Shown piece by piece: positions 43,770 to 57,745 of a DNA stretch of 64,000 nucleotides. This stretch comes from Pseudomonas sp. GD03944 (GTDB lineage: Bacteria > Pseudomonadota > Gammaproteobacteria > Pseudomonadales > Pseudomonadaceae). A program made the translations under genes and the position numbers. The stretch is taken from NCBI RefSeq assembly GCF_029839275.1, contig NZ_JAOCAH010000006.1, positions 62,001 to 126,000 on the forward strand. Reading direction: 5' to 3'. Under the pieces are notes generated by a model that saw only the letters and a program-made list of their open reading frames with translations, was not told where the DNA came from and did no database searches. Within the stretch, counting starts at the first letter, position 1, and the number at the start of each line of letters is the position of its first letter.

Positions 43770-44320
43770 GGCGATTCCCTCATTTATTGTTCTATGAAGG
43801 GTCGACATGCCACAGGCAGGGGCAACCACGCAGACCCGTTCCAGGCGGAAAACAGGGCAACGCCACGAAGGGCGCTTCCTGCACGCTAGTACAAGGTCAC
43901 GGGCTCAACAATCCGACGCACCGACGATTTGCGCATAATCAGTTGCGCGGTAATCAGCCTCGGTTATTTGCAACTTGAACAGTACTGCACAGTCACTGAA
44001 CAACGCCGTGAGTTCGTCGAACCGGCGCGATCAAATAACGAACAATTAAATGAGAACAACTATCAATACATGAAGGCAAAAGGCCTCGCCCGTATTTTTC
44101 CCGTAAACAGCGATTTAGACGAAAGCCTTGCGCGACTAGGGGTTGCGGCAATCCGCCGCAGAGAACTCGACCTATCAGTTAATTTTTTAATCTGAAAAAT
44201 TTACTTACAGGTCGAATCGGGCATAAAATTACCCGATAAATGCAGGGCAACTGCAGGTTGCCGGGCAACATGACTTTTAACCGCGAGTGAACGCCGTTCC
44301 TTGTATTGAGGAGTTCCGGC
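43770..44320. other. Divergent control region of the hydrolase and nuo operon
   Basis: 550 bp, more AT-rich than the neighbours, especially 44000-44240. It must contain the nuo promoter, but I cannot assign -35/-10 boxes with confidence. A hairpin GGCAAC-TGCAG-GTTGCC (44246-44262) lies in the probable nuo leader. A short ORF (43929-44195) has no recognisable product or ribosome site and is not called. Confidence 0.4.
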
Positions 44321-44734
44321 ATGTCGGAAGCCAGTACCATCCTGTCCCACAACTGGGCCTTGGCCGTTTTTCTGCTTGGGGTCATCGGCCTCTGCGGCTT
44401 CATGATGGGCGTCTCCAGCCTGCTTGGCAGCAAGGCCTGGGGCCGCAGCAAGAACGAACCGTTCGAATCCGGGATGCTCCCCACCGGCAACGCCCGCCTG
44501 CGCTTGTCCGCCAAATTCTATCTGGTCGCGATGCTCTTCGTGATCTTCGACGTCGAAGCCCTCTATCTTTTCGCCTGGGCCGTATCCGTTCGCGAAAGCG
44601 GCTGGGCCGGCTTTATCGAAGCTACCGTTTTTATAGCAATTCTGTTGGCAGGTCTTGTCTACCTTTGGCGTATCGGGGCGCTCGATTGGGCTCCCGAAGG
44701 ACGTCGTGAGCGGCAGGCGAAGCTAAAACAATGA
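44321..44734 (+). CDS. nuoA: NADH-quinone oxidoreductase subunit A
   Basis: Membrane subunit of complex I, at the junction with the peripheral arm. 137 residues with three transmembrane helices (about 13-33, 67-87, 97-117) and the conserved cytoplasmic loop [20 protein letters not shown] sits 6 bp before ATG at 44321, ruling out the TTG five codons earlier. First gene of nuoA-N. Confidence 0.95.
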   Translation: MSEASTILSHNWALAVFLLGVIGLCGFMMGVSSLLGSKAWGRSKNEPFESGMLPTGNARLRLSAKFYLVAMLFVIFDVEALYLFAWAVSVRESGWAGFIEATVFIAILLAGLVYLWRIGALDWAPEGRRERQAKLKQ

Positions 44735-44744
44735 GGCTTTGGCG

Positions 44745-45422
44745 ATGCAATACAAACTTACTCGGGTCGACCCGGATGCTGCCAATGAGCAGTACCCGAT
44801 CGGTCAGCGGGAGGTCGTTTCCGACCCGCTGCTAGAGGATCAGGTCCACAAGAACATCTACATGGGCAAGCTGGAAGACGTGCTTAACGGGGCCGTCAAC
44901 TGGGGGCGCAAGAATTCCCTCTGGCCGTACAACTTCGGCCTGTCCTGCTGCTACGTGGAGATGACCACCGCCTTCACGGCTCCCCACGATATCGCCCGCT
45001 TTGGCGCAGAGGTCATTCGGGCCTCACCTCGCCAGGCCGACTTCATGGTGATTGCCGGCACCTGCTTCATCAAGATGGCGCCGATCATCCAGCGCCTCTA
45101 TGAGCAGATGCTGGAACCCAAATGGGTCATTTCCATGGGCTCGTGCGCCAATTCCGGTGGCATGTACGATATTTACTCGGTCGTTCAGGGCGTGGACAAG
45201 TTCCTCCCCGTGGACGTCTACATACCCGGCTGCCCGCCCCGCCCCGAAGCATTCCTGCAGGGCCTGATGCTCTTGCAGGAGTCCATCGGCCAGGAGCGTC
45301 GTCCGTTGTCCTGGGTCGTTGGCGACCAAGGCGTCTACCGCGCCGAAATGCCTTCGCAAAAGGAACAGCGCCGTGAACAGCGTATTGCTGTCACTAACCT
45401 GCGCAGCCCTGACGAAGTCTGA
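44745..45422 (+). CDS. nuoB: NADH-quinone oxidoreductase subunit B
   Basis: Carries the terminal 4Fe-4S cluster N2 that reduces quinone. 225 residues with the ligands in [17 protein letters not shown] and [13 protein letters not shown] at 44745 follows TGAGG at the nuoA stop, so the TTG two codons earlier is rejected. The C-terminal tail is charged ([20 protein letters not shown]). Confidence 0.96.
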   Translation: MQYKLTRVDPDAANEQYPIGQREVVSDPLLEDQVHKNIYMGKLEDVLNGAVNWGRKNSLWPYNFGLSCCYVEMTTAFTAPHDIARFGAEVIRASPRQADFMVIAGTCFIKMAPIIQRLYEQMLEPKWVISMGSCANSGGMYDIYSVVQGVDKFLPVDVYIPGCPPRPEAFLQGLMLLQESIGQERRPLSWVVGDQGVYRAEMPSQKEQRREQRIAVTNLRSPDEV

Positions 45423-45484
45423 GTCCCACCCTTCCACAAGAAGGCCCGATTCATTCTCTACGTTGACCGATAGCGACCGAGACC

Positions 45485-47266
45485 ATGACTGCAGACACCG
45501 TTCTGTCTATTCCGCCGTACAAGGCCGACGACCAAGACGTCGTCGCCGAACTCAATGCCCGCTTTGGCGCCGAGAGCCTGACGATCCAGCCCACCCGCAC
45601 CGGCATGCCGGTGATCTGGGTGGCCCGTGAGAAACTCGTCGAAGTCCTGAGCTTCCTGCGCAACCTGCCCCGCCCCTACGTCATGCTGTACGACCTGCAC
45701 GGCGTCGACGAGCGCCTGCGTACGCACCGCCGGGGCCTGCCAGGTGCCGACTTCACGGTGTTCTACCACCTGATGTCGATCGCCCGTAACAGCGACGTGA
45801 TGATCAAGGTGGCCCTCAGCGAGGGCGACCTCAACCTGCCTTCCGTGACGTCCATCTGGCCGAACGCCAACTGGTACGAGCGCGAAGTCTGGGACATGTA
45901 CGGCATCCACTTCACCGGCCACCCACACCTGAGCCGCATCATGATGCCGCCGACCTGGGAAGGTCACCCGCTGCGCAAGGACTACCCGGCGCGCGCCACC
46001 GAATTCGACCCGTATACCCTGACCCTGGCCAAGCAGCAGCTCGAAGAAGAAGCCGCTCGCTTCAAGCCCGAAGACTGGGGCATGAAACGCGGCAGCGAGC
46101 ACGAGGACTACATGTTCCTCAACCTCGGTCCGAACCACCCGTCCGCCCACGGTGCGTTTCGTATCATCCTGCAGCTCGATGGTGAAGAGATCGTCGATTG
46201 CGTGCCGGAAGTCGGTTACCACCACCGCGGTGCCGAGAAAATGGCCGAGCGCCAGTCCTGGCACAGCTACATCCCCTACACCGACCGTATCGACTACCTT
46301 GGCGGGGTGATGAACAACCTGCCGTACGTGCTCTCGGTAGAGAAGCTGGCCGGCATCACCGTGCCGGACCGCGTCGACTTCATCCGGGTGATGATGGCGG
46401 AATTCTTCCGTATCACCAGCCACCTGCTGTTTCTCGGTACCTACATCCAGGACGTCGGCGCCATGACGCCGGTGTTCTTCACCTTCACCGACCGTCAGCG
46501 CGCCTACAAGGTTATCGAAGCCATCACCGGCTTCCGCCTGCACCCGGCCTGGTACCGCATCGGCGGCGTGGCCCACGACCTGCCGCGCGGCTGGGACAAG
46601 CTGGTCAAGGAATTCGTCGATTGGCTGCCCAAGCGCCTCGACGAGTACGAGAAGGCTGCCCTGCAGAACAGCATCCTGCGTGGCCGTACCATCGGCGTGG
46701 CCCAGTACAACACCAAGGAAGCGCTGGAATGGGGCGTCACCGGCGCCGGCCTGCGCTCCACCGGTCTCGATTTCGACCTGCGCAAGGCGCGCCCGTACTC
46801 CGGCTACCAGCACTTCGAATTCGAAGTTCCGCTGGCCGTCAATGGCGATGCCTATGACCGCTGCATGGTCCGTGTCGAGGAGATGCGCCAGAGCATCCGC
46901 ATCATCGACCAGTGCCTGCGCAACATGCCGGAAGGCCCGTACAAGGCGGACCACCCGCTGACCACACCGCCACCGAAAGAGCGCACGCTGCAGCACATCG
47001 AGACCCTGATCACCCACTTCCTGCAAGTCTCCTGGGGCCCGGTCATGCCGGCCAACGAGAGCTTCCAGATGATCGAGGCGACCAAGGGCATCAACAGCTA
47101 TTACCTGACGAGCGACGGCAGCACCATGAGCTACCGCACCCGCATCCGCACGCCGAGCTTCCCGCACCTGCAGCAGATCCCTTCGGTGATCCGCGGCAGC
47201 ATGGTGGCCGACCTGATCGCGTATCTGGGCAGTATCGACTTCGTTATGGCCGACGTGGACCGCTGA
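45485..47266 (+). CDS. nuoC: NADH-quinone oxidoreductase fused subunit C/D
   Basis: A 593-residue fusion of NuoC (about 1-185; [28 protein letters not shown]) and NuoD (about 200-593). NuoD forms the quinone site with NuoB and has [35 protein letters not shown] and [20 protein letters not shown]. The fusion (nuoCD) is typical of Enterobacteria and Pseudomonas. The linker shows no stop or frameshift. Confidence 0.96.
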   Translation: MTADTVLSIPPYKADDQDVVAELNARFGAESLTIQPTRTGMPVIWVAREKLVEVLSFLRNLPRPYVMLYDLHGVDERLRTHRRGLPGADFTVFYHLMSIARNSDVMIKVALSEGDLNLPSVTSIWPNANWYEREVWDMYGIHFTGHPHLSRIMMPPTWEGHPLRKDYPARATEFDPYTLTLAKQQLEEEAARFKPEDWGMKRGSEHEDYMFLNLGPNHPSAHGAFRIILQLDGEEIVDCVPEVGYHHRGAEKMAERQSWHSYIPYTDRIDYLGGVMNNLPYVLSVEKLAGITVPDRVDFIRVMMAEFFRITSHLLFLGTYIQDVGAMTPVFFTFTDRQRAYKVIEAITGFRLHPAWYRIGGVAHDLPRGWDKLVKEFVDWLPKRLDEYEKAALQNSILRGRTIGVAQYNTKEALEWGVTGAGLRSTGLDFDLRKARPYSGYQHFEFEVPLAVNGDAYDRCMVRVEEMRQSIRIIDQCLRNMPEGPYKADHPLTTPPPKERTLQHIETLITHFLQVSWGPVMPANESFQMIEATKGINSYYLTSDGSTMSYRTRIRTPSFPHLQQIPSVIRGSMVADLIAYLGSIDFVMADVDR

Positions 47267-47267
47267 C

Positions 47268-47768
47268 ATGAGCCAGGCACATCTGATTCAAACCGACCGC
47301 TTCGAACTCAGCGACAGCGAGCGTTCGGCCATCGAGCACGAAATGCACCACTACGAGGACCCGCGCGCGGCGTCCATCGAAGCCCTGAAAATCGTGCAGA
47401 AGGCACGCGGCTGGGTGCCGGACGGCGCCGCTGACGCCATCGGCGCGATCCTCGGCATTCCGGCCAGCGACGTCGAAGGCGTGGCCACCTTCTACAGCCA
47501 GATCTTCCGCCAGCCGGTGGGTCGCCACATCATCCGTGTCTGCGACAGCATGACCTGCTACATCGGCGGCCACGAATCGGTGGTCTCGACTATCCAGGAT
47601 CAACTGGGCATCGGCCTCGGCCAGACCAGCAGCGACGGTCGCTTCACCCTGCTGCCGGTGTGCTGCCTGGGCAACTGCGACAAGGCCCCGGCGCTGATGA
47701 TCGACGACGACACCTTCGGCGACGTGCAGCCCAACGGCGTTGCCGACCTGCTGGAGGCCTACGAATGA
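47268..47768 (+). CDS. nuoE: NADH-quinone oxidoreductase subunit E
   Basis: Peripheral-arm subunit with 2Fe-2S cluster N1a. The ligands are in CDSMTC and [10 protein letters not shown] (166 residues in all). Starts 1 bp after nuoCD and overlaps nuoF by ATGA. Confidence 0.96.
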   Translation: MSQAHLIQTDRFELSDSERSAIEHEMHHYEDPRAASIEALKIVQKARGWVPDGAADAIGAILGIPASDVEGVATFYSQIFRQPVGRHIIRVCDSMTCYIGGHESVVSTIQDQLGIGLGQTSSDGRFTLLPVCCLGNCDKAPALMIDDDTFGDVQPNGVADLLEAYE

Positions 47769-49114
47769 AGACTCTGACCTCCATCGGCCCGGCCAACCGC
47801 ATCGCCCGCAGCGAAGAAACCCACCCGCTGACCTGGCGCCTGCGCGACGACGCGCAACCGGTCTGGCTCGAGGAATACCAGCAGAAGAACGGCTACGCCG
47901 CTGCGCGCAAGGCCCTGAGCGAGATGGCCCAGGCCGACATCGTGCAGACCGTCAAGGATTCCGGCCTCAAGGGCCGCGGCGGTGCGGGCTTCCCCACCGG
48001 CGTGAAGTGGGGCCTGATGCCCAACGACGAATCCATGAACATCCGCTACCTGCTGTGCAACGCGGATGAAATGGAGCCCAACACCTGGAAGGACCGCATG
48101 CTCATGGAGCAGCTGCCGCACCTGCTGGTGGAAGGCATGCTGATCAGCGCCCGCGCCCTCAAGGCCTACCGCGGCTACATCTTCCTGCGTGGCGAGTACG
48201 TCGACGCCGCCACCAATCTCAACCGCGCCATCGAGGAAGCCAAGGCCGCCGGCCTGCTGGGCAAGAACATCCTGGGCAGCGGCTTCGATTTCGAGCTATT
48301 CGTGCACACCGGTGCCGGCCGCTACATCTGCGGTGAAGAAACCGCGCTGATCAACTCCCTGGAAGGTCGCCGCGCCAACCCGCGCGCCAAGCCGCCCTTC
48401 CCGGCCGCCGTCGGCGTCTGGGGCAAGCCCACCTGCGTGAACAACGTGGAAACCCTGTGCAACGTGCCGTCGATCATCGGCAACGGCGTGGACTGGTACA
48501 AGACCCTGGCGCGCCCGGGCAGCGAAGACCACGGCACCAAGCTGATGGGCTTCTCCGGCAAGGTCAAGAACCCGGGCCTGTGGGAGCTGCCGTTCGGCAT
48601 CACCGCCCGCGAACTGTTCGAAGACTATGCCGGTGGCATGCGCGATGGTTATCGCCTCAAGTGCTGGCAACCCGGCGGCGCCGGTACCGGCTTCCTGCTG
48701 CCCGAGCACCTCGACGCCCAGATGTACGCCGGCGGCATCGGCAAGGTCGGCACCCGCATGGGCACCGGCCTGGCCATGGCGGTGGACGACAGCATCAACA
48801 TGGTCTCGCTGCTGCGCAACATGGAAGAGTTCTTTGCCCGCGAGTCCTGCGGCTGGTGCACCCCCTGCCGTGACGGCCTGCCCTGGAGCGTGAAGATCCT
48901 GCGCGCCCTGGAGCGCGGCCAGGGCACCCGGGAAGACATCCAGACCCTGCTCGGCCTGGTCAACTTCCTCGGCCCCGGCAAGACCTTCTGCGCCCACGCG
49001 CCAGGTGCCGTTGAGCCGCTGGGCAGTGCCATCAAGTATTTCCGCTCGGAGTTCGAGGCTGGCGTGGCCAGCACGAGCGCTCCGGCGACCCCGGGGCAAT
49101 TCGCGCCGGCGTGA
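47765..49114 (+). CDS. nuoF: NADH-quinone oxidoreductase subunit F
   Basis: The NADH-oxidising subunit, holding FMN and 4Fe-4S cluster N3. The 449-residue protein has the NADH/FMN-binding [20 protein letters not shown] and [19 protein letters not shown], and cluster ligands in [12 protein letters not shown] plus the later [12 protein letters not shown] at 47765 ([13 protein letters not shown]) overlaps the nuoE stop. A GC-rich hairpin (about 49123-49155) lies in the 94-bp gap before nuoG. Confidence 0.96.
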   Translation: MKTLTSIGPANRIARSEETHPLTWRLRDDAQPVWLEEYQQKNGYAAARKALSEMAQADIVQTVKDSGLKGRGGAGFPTGVKWGLMPNDESMNIRYLLCNADEMEPNTWKDRMLMEQLPHLLVEGMLISARALKAYRGYIFLRGEYVDAATNLNRAIEEAKAAGLLGKNILGSGFDFELFVHTGAGRYICGEETALINSLEGRRANPRAKPPFPAAVGVWGKPTCVNNVETLCNVPSIIGNGVDWYKTLARPGSEDHGTKLMGFSGKVKNPGLWELPFGITARELFEDYAGGMRDGYRLKCWQPGGAGTGFLLPEHLDAQMYAGGIGKVGTRMGTGLAMAVDDSINMVSLLRNMEEFFARESCGWCTPCRDGLPWSVKILRALERGQGTREDIQTLLGLVNFLGPGKTFCAHAPGAVEPLGSAIKYFRSEFEAGVASTSAPATPGQFAPA

Positions 49115-49208
49115 ACAATTTGCGCCGCGGCGGCCACCCGTATGGCCCCGCGGCACACCGTGATTCCATTAGCCAAGTCCGCTTCGGCGGGTAAGAAGAC
49201 ACTCGACC

Positions 49209-51938
49209 ATGGCCACTATCCACGTAGACGGCAAAGATCTCGAAGTCGATGGCGCAGACAACCTGTTACAGGCCTGCCTGTCCCTCGGCCTCGATATTCC
49301 CTACTTCTGCTGGCACCCGGCGCTCGGTAGCGTCGGCGCCTGCCGCCAATGCGCGGTCAAGCAATACACCGACGAGAACGACACCCGCGGTCGCCTCGTC
49401 ATGTCCTGCATGACGCCTGCCACCGACAACACCTGGATTTCCATCGACGACGAAGAGGCCAAGCAATTCCGCGCCAGCGTCGTCGAATGGCTGATGACCA
49501 ACCACCCGCACGACTGCCCGGTCTGCGAGGAAGGCGGTCACTGCCACCTGCAGGACATGACGGTGATGACCGGGCACAACACCCGCCGTTACCGCTTCAG
49601 CAAGCGCACCCACCAGAACCAGGAGCTCGGCCCGTTCATCGCCCACGAGATGAACCGCTGCATCGCCTGCTACCGCTGCGTGCGCTACTACAAGGACTAC
49701 GCCGGCGGCACCGACCTGGGCGTCTACGGCGCGCACGACAACGTGTACTTCGGCCGCGTCGAAGACGGCACCCTGGAAAGCGAATTCTCCGGCAACCTGG
49801 TCGAGGTCTGCCCGACCGGTGTGTTCACCGACAAGACCCACTCCGAGCGCTACAACCGCAAGTGGGACATGCAGTTCGCCCCGAGCATCTGCCACGGCTG
49901 CTCCAGCGGCTGCAACACCAGCCCCGGTGAGCGCTACGGCGAAATCCGCCGCATCGAGAACCGCTTCAACGGCTCGGTGAACCAGTACTTCCTGTGCGAC
50001 CGCGGCCGCTTCGGCTACGGCTACGTCAACCGCGAAGACCGTCCGCGCCAGCCGATGATGATGCTGAGCAAGATGAAGATGGGCCTCGACGCGGCCCTTG
50101 ACCAGGCCGCCGCGCTGCTCAACGGGCGCACGGTGATCGGCATCGGTTCGCCCCGTGCCAGCCTGGAAAGCAACTTCGCCCTGCGCGAACTGGTGGGTGC
50201 CGAGTACTTCTACACCGGTGTGGCCGCCAGCGAACTGGAACTGCTCCAGCTGATCCGCGACGTGCTGCAGAACGGCCCGCTGCCGACCCCGACCCTGCGC
50301 GACGTGGAAAGCCACGACGCGGTGTTCGTCCTCGGCGAAGACCTGACCCAGACCGCCGCCCGCCTGGCCCTGGCCCTGCGCCAGTCGGTCAAGGGCAAGG
50401 CCACTGAAATCGCCGCCAACGCGAAGATTCAGGACTGGCACATGGCGGCCGTGCAGAACGTCGCCCAGAACGCCCTCAACCCGCTGTTCATCGCCAGCGT
50501 CAGCGCCACCCGCCTGGATGACGTGGCCGCCGAATGCGTGCACGCCGCGCCGGACGACCTGGCCCGCCTGGGCTGCGCCGTGGCCCACGCCATCGACCCG
50601 AGCGCCCCGGCCGTCAGCGGCCTGGAAAGCGACGCCGCCGAACTGGTGCAGCGCATCGCCGACGCCCTGCTCGCCGCCAAGCGTCCGCTGGTGGTGTCCG
50701 GTGCCTCCCTGGGCAGCAAGGCCCTGATCGAGGCCGCCGCGAACATCGCCAACGCCCTGAAGAACCGCGAGAAGAACGCCTCCATCAGCCTGGTGGTGCC
50801 GGAAGCCAACAGCATGGGCATGGCCCTGCTGCAAGGCGACGCCCTGCACACCCAGTCCCTGGACGCCGCCCTGAGCGCCCTCTCCAATGGCCAGGCCGAT
50901 GCCGTGGTGGTGCTGGAAAACGACCTGTACCGCCGCGCCGCTGCCAGCCAGGTCGATGCCGCCCTGGCCGCCGCCAAGCTGGTGATCGTGGTCGACCACC
51001 AGCAGACCGCGACCACCGCCAAGGCCCACCTGCTGCTGCCGGCCGCCAGCTTCGCCGAAGGCGATGGCACCCTGGTCAACTTCGAAGGCCGCGCCCAGCG
51101 CTTCTTCCAGGTCTTCGATCCGACCTACTACGACAGCAACAACCTGGTCCGTGAAAGCTGGCGCTGGCTGCATGCCCTGCAGAGCACCCGTGAGAACAAG
51201 ACCGTGGACTGGACGCAACTGGACCAGGTCACCTCGGCCTGCGCCGACAGCGTGTCCGCCCTGGCTGGCATCCGCGACGCCGCGCCGTCCTCGAGCTTCC
51301 GCATCAAGGGCCTGAAACTGGCCCGCGAGCCGCACCGCTACAGCGGCCGTACCGCCATGCGCGCCAACATCAGCGTGCACGAGCCGCGCCAGCCGCAGGA
51401 CAAGGATTCGGCCTTCGCCTTCTCCATGGAAGGCTATGCCGGCTCCGCCGAACCGCGTCAGCAGATTCCGTTCGCCTGGTCCCCGGGCTGGAACTCCCCG
51501 CAAGCCTGGAACAAGTTCCAGGACGAAGTGGGCGGTCATCTGCGTGCCGGCGACCCTGGCGTACGCCTGATCGAAAACCGCGGCACTGCCCTGCCCTGGT
51601 TCGAAGTGCCTGCTGCCTTCAACCCGGCCAAGGGCACCCTGCAAGCGGTGGCCCTGCACCACCTGTTCGGCAGCGAGGAAACCTCGGCCCTGGCCGCCCC
51701 GGTGCAGGAGCGCATCCCGCAGCCTTACGTGGCCATGGCCAAGGAGCACGCCGACAGCCTGGGCGTGAACGACGGCGCGCTGCTCAGCCTGACCGTCAAC
51801 GGCCAGGCCCTGCGCCTGCCGCTGCAGGTACGTGAAGAGCTGGCGGTTGGTCTGGTCGGTCTGCCGGCCGGTCTGCCGGGCATTCCGCCGCTGCTCAATG
51901 GCGCCGAAGTGACCGGTGTTCAGGAGGCCGCACAATGA
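49209..51938 (+). CDS. nuoG: NADH-quinone oxidoreductase subunit G
   Basis: The 909-residue Fe-S subunit. The N-terminal ferredoxin domain has [18 protein letters not shown]. Next come the His-Cys N5 site ([17 protein letters not shown]) and the [13 protein letters not shown] cluster region. A molybdopterin-oxidoreductase-like domain with an extra 4Fe-4S motif ([20 protein letters not shown]) follows, N7-type as in E. coli. The C-terminal domain of formate-dehydrogenase type extends to 909. Ends in ATGA overlap with nuoH. Confidence 0.96.
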   Translation: MATIHVDGKDLEVDGADNLLQACLSLGLDIPYFCWHPALGSVGACRQCAVKQYTDENDTRGRLVMSCMTPATDNTWISIDDEEAKQFRASVVEWLMTNHPHDCPVCEEGGHCHLQDMTVMTGHNTRRYRFSKRTHQNQELGPFIAHEMNRCIACYRCVRYYKDYAGGTDLGVYGAHDNVYFGRVEDGTLESEFSGNLVEVCPTGVFTDKTHSERYNRKWDMQFAPSICHGCSSGCNTSPGERYGEIRRIENRFNGSVNQYFLCDRGRFGYGYVNREDRPRQPMMMLSKMKMGLDAALDQAAALLNGRTVIGIGSPRASLESNFALRELVGAEYFYTGVAASELELLQLIRDVLQNGPLPTPTLRDVESHDAVFVLGEDLTQTAARLALALRQSVKGKATEIAANAKIQDWHMAAVQNVAQNALNPLFIASVSATRLDDVAAECVHAAPDDLARLGCAVAHAIDPSAPAVSGLESDAAELVQRIADALLAAKRPLVVSGASLGSKALIEAAANIANALKNREKNASISLVVPEANSMGMALLQGDALHTQSLDAALSALSNGQADAVVVLENDLYRRAAASQVDAALAAAKLVIVVDHQQTATTAKAHLLLPAASFAEGDGTLVNFEGRAQRFFQVFDPTYYDSNNLVRESWRWLHALQSTRENKTVDWTQLDQVTSACADSVSALAGIRDAAPSSSFRIKGLKLAREPHRYSGRTAMRANISVHEPRQPQDKDSAFAFSMEGYAGSAEPRQQIPFAWSPGWNSPQAWNKFQDEVGGHLRAGDPGVRLIENRGTALPWFEVPAAFNPAKGTLQAVALHHLFGSEETSALAAPVQERIPQPYVAMAKEHADSLGVNDGALLSLTVNGQALRLPLQVREELAVGLVGLPAGLPGIPPLLNGAEVTGVQEAAQ

Positions 51939-52927
51939 GCTGGCTGACTCCCGAACTGATCGACATCATCGTCGCGGTCCTCAAGGCCATCGTCATCCTG
52001 CTGGCCGTGGTGGTCACCGGTGCGCTGCTCAGCTTCATCGAGCGCCGCCTGCTGGGCTGGTGGCAGGATCGCCATGGCCCCAACCGCGTCGGCCCTTACG
52101 GGATGTTCCAGATCGCCGCGGACATGATCAAGATGTTCTTCAAGGAAGACTGGACGCCACCGTTCGCCGACAAGGCGATCTTCATGCTGGCCCCGGTGAT
52201 CGCTATGAGCGCCATGCTCATCGCCTTCGCCATCATCCCGGTCACCCCGACCTGGGGCGTGGCGGACCTGAACATCGGCATCCTGTTCTTCTTCGCCATG
52301 GCCGGCCTGTCGGTCTACGCCGTGCTGTTCGCCGGCTGGTCGAGCAACAACAAGTTCGCGCTGCTCGGTGCCCTGCGCGCCTCGGCCCAGACCGTCTCCT
52401 ACGAGGTGTTCCTGGCCCTGGCGCTGATGGGCGTGGTGGCCCAGGTCGGCTCGTTCAACATGCGCGACATCGTGGACTACCAGGCGGAAAACCTGTGGTT
52501 CATCATTCCGCAGTTCTTCGGCTTCTGTACCTTCTTCATCGCCGGCGTCGCCGTGACCCACCGTCACCCGTTCGACCAGCCGGAAGCGGAACAGGAACTG
52601 GCCGACGGCTACCACATCGAATACGCCGGCATGAAATGGGGCATGTTCTTCGTCGGCGAGTACATCGGCATCGTGACCATCTCGGCCCTGCTGGTGACCC
52701 TGTTCTTCGGCGGCTGGCACGGTCCGTTCGGCATCCTGCCGCAGATCCCGTTCATCTGGTTCGCCCTGAAAACCGCTTTCTTCATCATGATCTTCATCCT
52801 GCTGCGCGCCTCGATCCCGCGCCCGCGGTATGACCAGGTCATGGCGTTCAGCTGGAAGTTCTGCTTGCCGCTGACCCTGATCAACCTGCTGGTGACCGGC
52901 GCCGTCGTGCTGGCCATGGCCCAGTAA
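51935..52927 (+). CDS. nuoH: NADH-quinone oxidoreductase subunit H
   Basis: Eight-helix membrane subunit that completes the quinone tunnel between NuoB/D and the pump modules. 330 residues, with [20 protein letters not shown], the E-rich loop [20 protein letters not shown] and [20 protein letters not shown]. Confidence 0.96.
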   Translation: MSWLTPELIDIIVAVLKAIVILLAVVVTGALLSFIERRLLGWWQDRHGPNRVGPYGMFQIAADMIKMFFKEDWTPPFADKAIFMLAPVIAMSAMLIAFAIIPVTPTWGVADLNIGILFFFAMAGLSVYAVLFAGWSSNNKFALLGALRASAQTVSYEVFLALALMGVVAQVGSFNMRDIVDYQAENLWFIIPQFFGFCTFFIAGVAVTHRHPFDQPEAEQELADGYHIEYAGMKWGMFFVGEYIGIVTISALLVTLFFGGWHGPFGILPQIPFIWFALKTAFFIMIFILLRASIPRPRYDQVMAFSWKFCLPLTLINLLVTGAVVLAMAQ

Positions 52928-52938
52928 GGAGTAGCAGC

Positions 52939-53487
52939 ATGTTCAAGTACATTTTCGACGTCATCCACGGCACCTACACCCAGCTGCGCAGCCTGGTGAT
53001 GGTCTTCAGCCATGGTTTCCGCAAGCGCGACACCCTGCAGTACCCGGAAGAACCCGTGTACCTGCCGCCGCGCTACCGTGGCCGCATCGTGCTGACCCGC
53101 GACCCCGACGGCGAAGAGCGCTGCGTGGCCTGCAACCTGTGCGCCGTGGCCTGCCCGGTCGGCTGCATCTCGCTGCAGAAAGCCGAGACCGAAGACGGCC
53201 GCTGGTACCCGGATTTCTTCCGCATCAACTTCTCGCGCTGCATCTTCTGCGGTCTCTGCGAAGAAGCCTGCCCCACCACCGCGATCCAGCTCACCCCGGA
53301 TTTCGAAATGGGCGAATTCAAGCGCCAGGACCTGGTGTACGAGAAAGAGGACCTGCTGATTTCCGGCCCGGGCAAGAACCCGGACTACAACTTCTACCGC
53401 GTTGCGGGCATGGCGATCGCCGGCAAGCCGAAAGGCGCCGCGCAGAACGAAGCCGAGCCGATCAACGTTAAAGGCCTACTTCCTTAA
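52939..53487 (+). CDS. nuoI: NADH-quinone oxidoreductase subunit I
   Basis: Carries 4Fe-4S clusters N6a and N6b. Two ferredoxin motifs are visible, [15 protein letters not shown] and [13 protein letters not shown], in 182 residues. AAGGAG precedes the ATG. 11 bp after nuoH, 9 bp before nuoJ. Confidence 0.96.
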   Translation: MFKYIFDVIHGTYTQLRSLVMVFSHGFRKRDTLQYPEEPVYLPPRYRGRIVLTRDPDGEERCVACNLCAVACPVGCISLQKAETEDGRWYPDFFRINFSRCIFCGLCEEACPTTAIQLTPDFEMGEFKRQDLVYEKEDLLISGPGKNPDYNFYRVAGMAIAGKPKGAAQNEAEPINVKGLLP

Positions 53488-53496
53488 GGACGCACG

Positions 53497-54006
53497 ATGG
53501 AATTCGCTTTCTATTTCTCTGCCGGCGTCGCGGTGATGGCCACCCTCAGGGTGATCATCAGCAGCAACCCCGTGCATGCGCTGCTCTACCTCATCATCTC
53601 GCTGCTGGCGGTCTCGATGGTGTTCTTCAGCCTGGGCGCGCCCTTTGCCGGCGCCCTGGAAATCATCGTCTACGCCGGCGCCATCATGGTGCTGTTCGTC
53701 TTCGTGGTGATGATGCTCAACCTCGGCCCCGCCGCCGTGGACCAGGAGAAGAAGTGGCTGACCCCCGGTATCTGGTTCGGCCCGGCGCTGCTCAGCGCCC
53801 TGCTGCTCGGCCAGCTGCTCTACGTGCTGTTCGTGTCGCCCAGCGGGGCGGTCATCGGCCAGGAAACCGTGGACGCCAAGGCCGTCGGGATCAGCCTGTT
53901 CGGCCCGTACCTGCTGGCGGTGGAGCTGGCCTCCATGCTGCTGCTGGGCGCACTGGTCTCCGCCTACCACCTCGGCCGCCACGACGCGAAGGATGCCACG
54001 CCATGA
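53497..54006 (+). CDS. nuoJ: NADH-quinone oxidoreductase subunit J
   Basis: A 169-residue membrane subunit with five hydrophobic segments, starting [20 protein letters not shown]. It includes the conserved [20 protein letters not shown] helix, whose pi-bulge rearranges during turnover. Stop overlaps nuoK by ATGA. Confidence 0.95.
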   Translation: MEFAFYFSAGVAVMATLRVIISSNPVHALLYLIISLLAVSMVFFSLGAPFAGALEIIVYAGAIMVLFVFVVMMLNLGPAAVDQEKKWLTPGIWFGPALLSALLLGQLLYVLFVSPSGAVIGQETVDAKAVGISLFGPYLLAVELASMLLLGALVSAYHLGRHDAKDATP

Positions 54007-54307
54007 GTTCGATTCCGATGGAGCACGGCCTGGCCCTGGCCGGCGTGCTGTTCAGCCTGGGACTGGTCGGCCTGATGGTTCGACGCAACATCCTGTTCGT
54101 GTTGATGAGCCTGGAAGTGATGATGAACGCCGCCGCCCTGGCGTTCGTGGTGGCAGGTGCCCGCTGGGCGCAGGCTGATGGCCAGGTGATGTTCATCCTG
54201 GTGATCACCCTCGCCGCCGCCGAGGCCAGTATCGGCCTGGCGATCCTGCTGCAGCTGTACCGGCGCTTCAACACCCTCGATATCGACGCTGCCAGCGAGA
54301 TGCGCGG

Positions 54308-54311
<4 letters not shown>
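54003..54311 (+). CDS. nuoK: NADH-quinone oxidoreductase subunit K
   Basis: Small antiporter-like membrane subunit with two buried glutamates, seen here as [15 protein letters not shown] and [14 protein letters not shown]. The 102 residues start at ATG 54003 ([14 protein letters not shown]), set by the overlap with nuoJ. Ends in ATGA overlap with nuoL. Confidence 0.96.
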
Positions 54312-56155
<1,844 letters not shown>

Positions 56156-56194
56156 CCCGAACATGCCTATTTCTCGAAAGGAATTTCGCCCGTC

Positions 56195-57724
56195 ATGATT
56201 CTGCCTTGGCTAATCCTGATCCCTTTTATCGGCGGCCTGCTGTGCTGGCAGGGTGAGCGCTTCGGCCCCACCCTGCCGCGCTGGATCGCGTTGCTGACCA
56301 TGACCCTGCTGTTCGGCCTCGGCCTGTGGCTGTGGGGCACCGCCGACTTCAGCCTGGCCCCGGCGCCGGGTGCCGATCCGGTCTGGGCCTACGAGTTCCA
56401 GGTGCAGTGGATCGAGCGCTTCGGCGTGAGCATCCACCTGGCGCTGGACGGCCTGTCCGTGCTGATGATCACCCTGACCGGCCTGCTCGGCGTGCTCTCG
56501 GTACTCTGCTCGTGGAACGAGATCCAGAACCGCGTCGGCTTCTTCCACCTCAACCTGATGTGGATCCTCGGCGGTGTGGTCGGGGTGTTCCTGGCCATCG
56601 ACCTGTTCCTGTTCTTCTTCTTCTGGGAAATGATGCTGGTGCCGATGTACTTCCTCATCGCGCTCTGGGGTCACAGCGGCAGCAAGGGTCACTCGCGGAT
56701 CAACGCCGCCACCAAGTTCTTCATCTACACCCAGGCCAGCGGCCTGATCATGCTGGTGGCGATCCTCGCCCTGGTGTTCGTGCACTTCAACCAGACCGGC
56801 GTACTGACCTTCAACTACGCCGACCTGCTGAAAACCCAGCTGGCGCCGGGCACCGAATACCTGCTGATGCTCGGTTTCTTCATCGCCTTCGCGGTGAAGT
56901 TCCCGGTGGTGCCGTTCCACTCCTGGCTGCCGGACGCCCACGCCCAGGCACCCACCGCCGGCTCCGTGGACCTGGCTGGTATCCTGCTGAAAACCGCCGC
57001 CTACGGCCTGATCCGCTTCGCCCTGCCGCTGTTCCCCAACGCCTCGGCCGAGTTCGCGCCGATCGCCATGGGCCTGGGGGTGTTCGCCATCATCTACGGC
57101 GCCCTGCTGTCGTTCGCCCAGACCGACATCAAGCGCCTGGTGGCCTACTCCAGCGTCTCGCACATGGGCTTCGTGCTGATCGCCATCTACTCCGGCAGCC
57201 TGATCGCCCTGCAGGGCGCCGTGGTGCAGATGCTGGCCCACGGCCTGTCGGCCGCCGCGCTGTTCATCCTCTGCGGCCAGCTGTACGAGCGCCTGCACAC
57301 CCGTGACATGCGCGAGATGGGCGGTATCTGGGCGCGCATGCCCTGGCTGCCGGCCCTGAGCCTGTTCTTCGCCGCCGCCGCCCTGGGCCTGCCGGGCACC
57401 GGCAACTTCGTCGGCGAATTCCTGATCCTCATCGGCAGCTTCCCGGCCGCCCCGTGGGTCACCGTGCTGGCCGCCACCGGCCTGGTGCTGGGTTCGGTCT
57501 ACTCGTTGATCATGATCCACCGCGCCTACTTCGGCCCGGCCAAGGCCGACGGCCCGCTGCTCGGCCTCAAGCCCCGCGAACTGGGCATGGTACTGGGCCT
57601 GGCGGCGCTGCTGATTCTGCTCGGCGTCTACCCGCAGCCGGTGCTCGACACCTCCGTTGCCAGCATGCAAGGCGTGCAGCAATGGATCGGCGGCGCCCTC
57701 ACCCAACTCGCTTCGGCCCGGTAA
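56195..57724 (+). CDS. nuoM: NADH-quinone oxidoreductase subunit M
   Basis: A 509-residue antiporter-like pump subunit, with [20 protein letters not shown] (Glu), [20 protein letters not shown] (Lys and His) and [27 protein letters not shown] precedes the ATG. Follows nuoL after 39 bp. Confidence 0.96.
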   Translation: MILPWLILIPFIGGLLCWQGERFGPTLPRWIALLTMTLLFGLGLWLWGTADFSLAPAPGADPVWAYEFQVQWIERFGVSIHLALDGLSVLMITLTGLLGVLSVLCSWNEIQNRVGFFHLNLMWILGGVVGVFLAIDLFLFFFFWEMMLVPMYFLIALWGHSGSKGHSRINAATKFFIYTQASGLIMLVAILALVFVHFNQTGVLTFNYADLLKTQLAPGTEYLLMLGFFIAFAVKFPVVPFHSWLPDAHAQAPTAGSVDLAGILLKTAAYGLIRFALPLFPNASAEFAPIAMGLGVFAIIYGALLSFAQTDIKRLVAYSSVSHMGFVLIAIYSGSLIALQGAVVQMLAHGLSAAALFILCGQLYERLHTRDMREMGGIWARMPWLPALSLFFAAAALGLPGTGNFVGEFLILIGSFPAAPWVTVLAATGLVLGSVYSLIMIHRAYFGPAKADGPLLGLKPRELGMVLGLAALLILLGVYPQPVLDTSVASMQGVQQWIGGALTQLASAR

Positions 57725-57745
57725 TCGGTAATGGAAAGCAGCGAA

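Noticed and set aside
43929..44195. 88-codon ORF upstream of nuoA
   Set aside because: No ribosome site, no family resemblance, and it lies in the probable promoter region; kept as non-coding.
49266..51935. 889-codon minus-strand ORF
   Set aside because: Antisense shadow of nuoG; composition only, no motifs.
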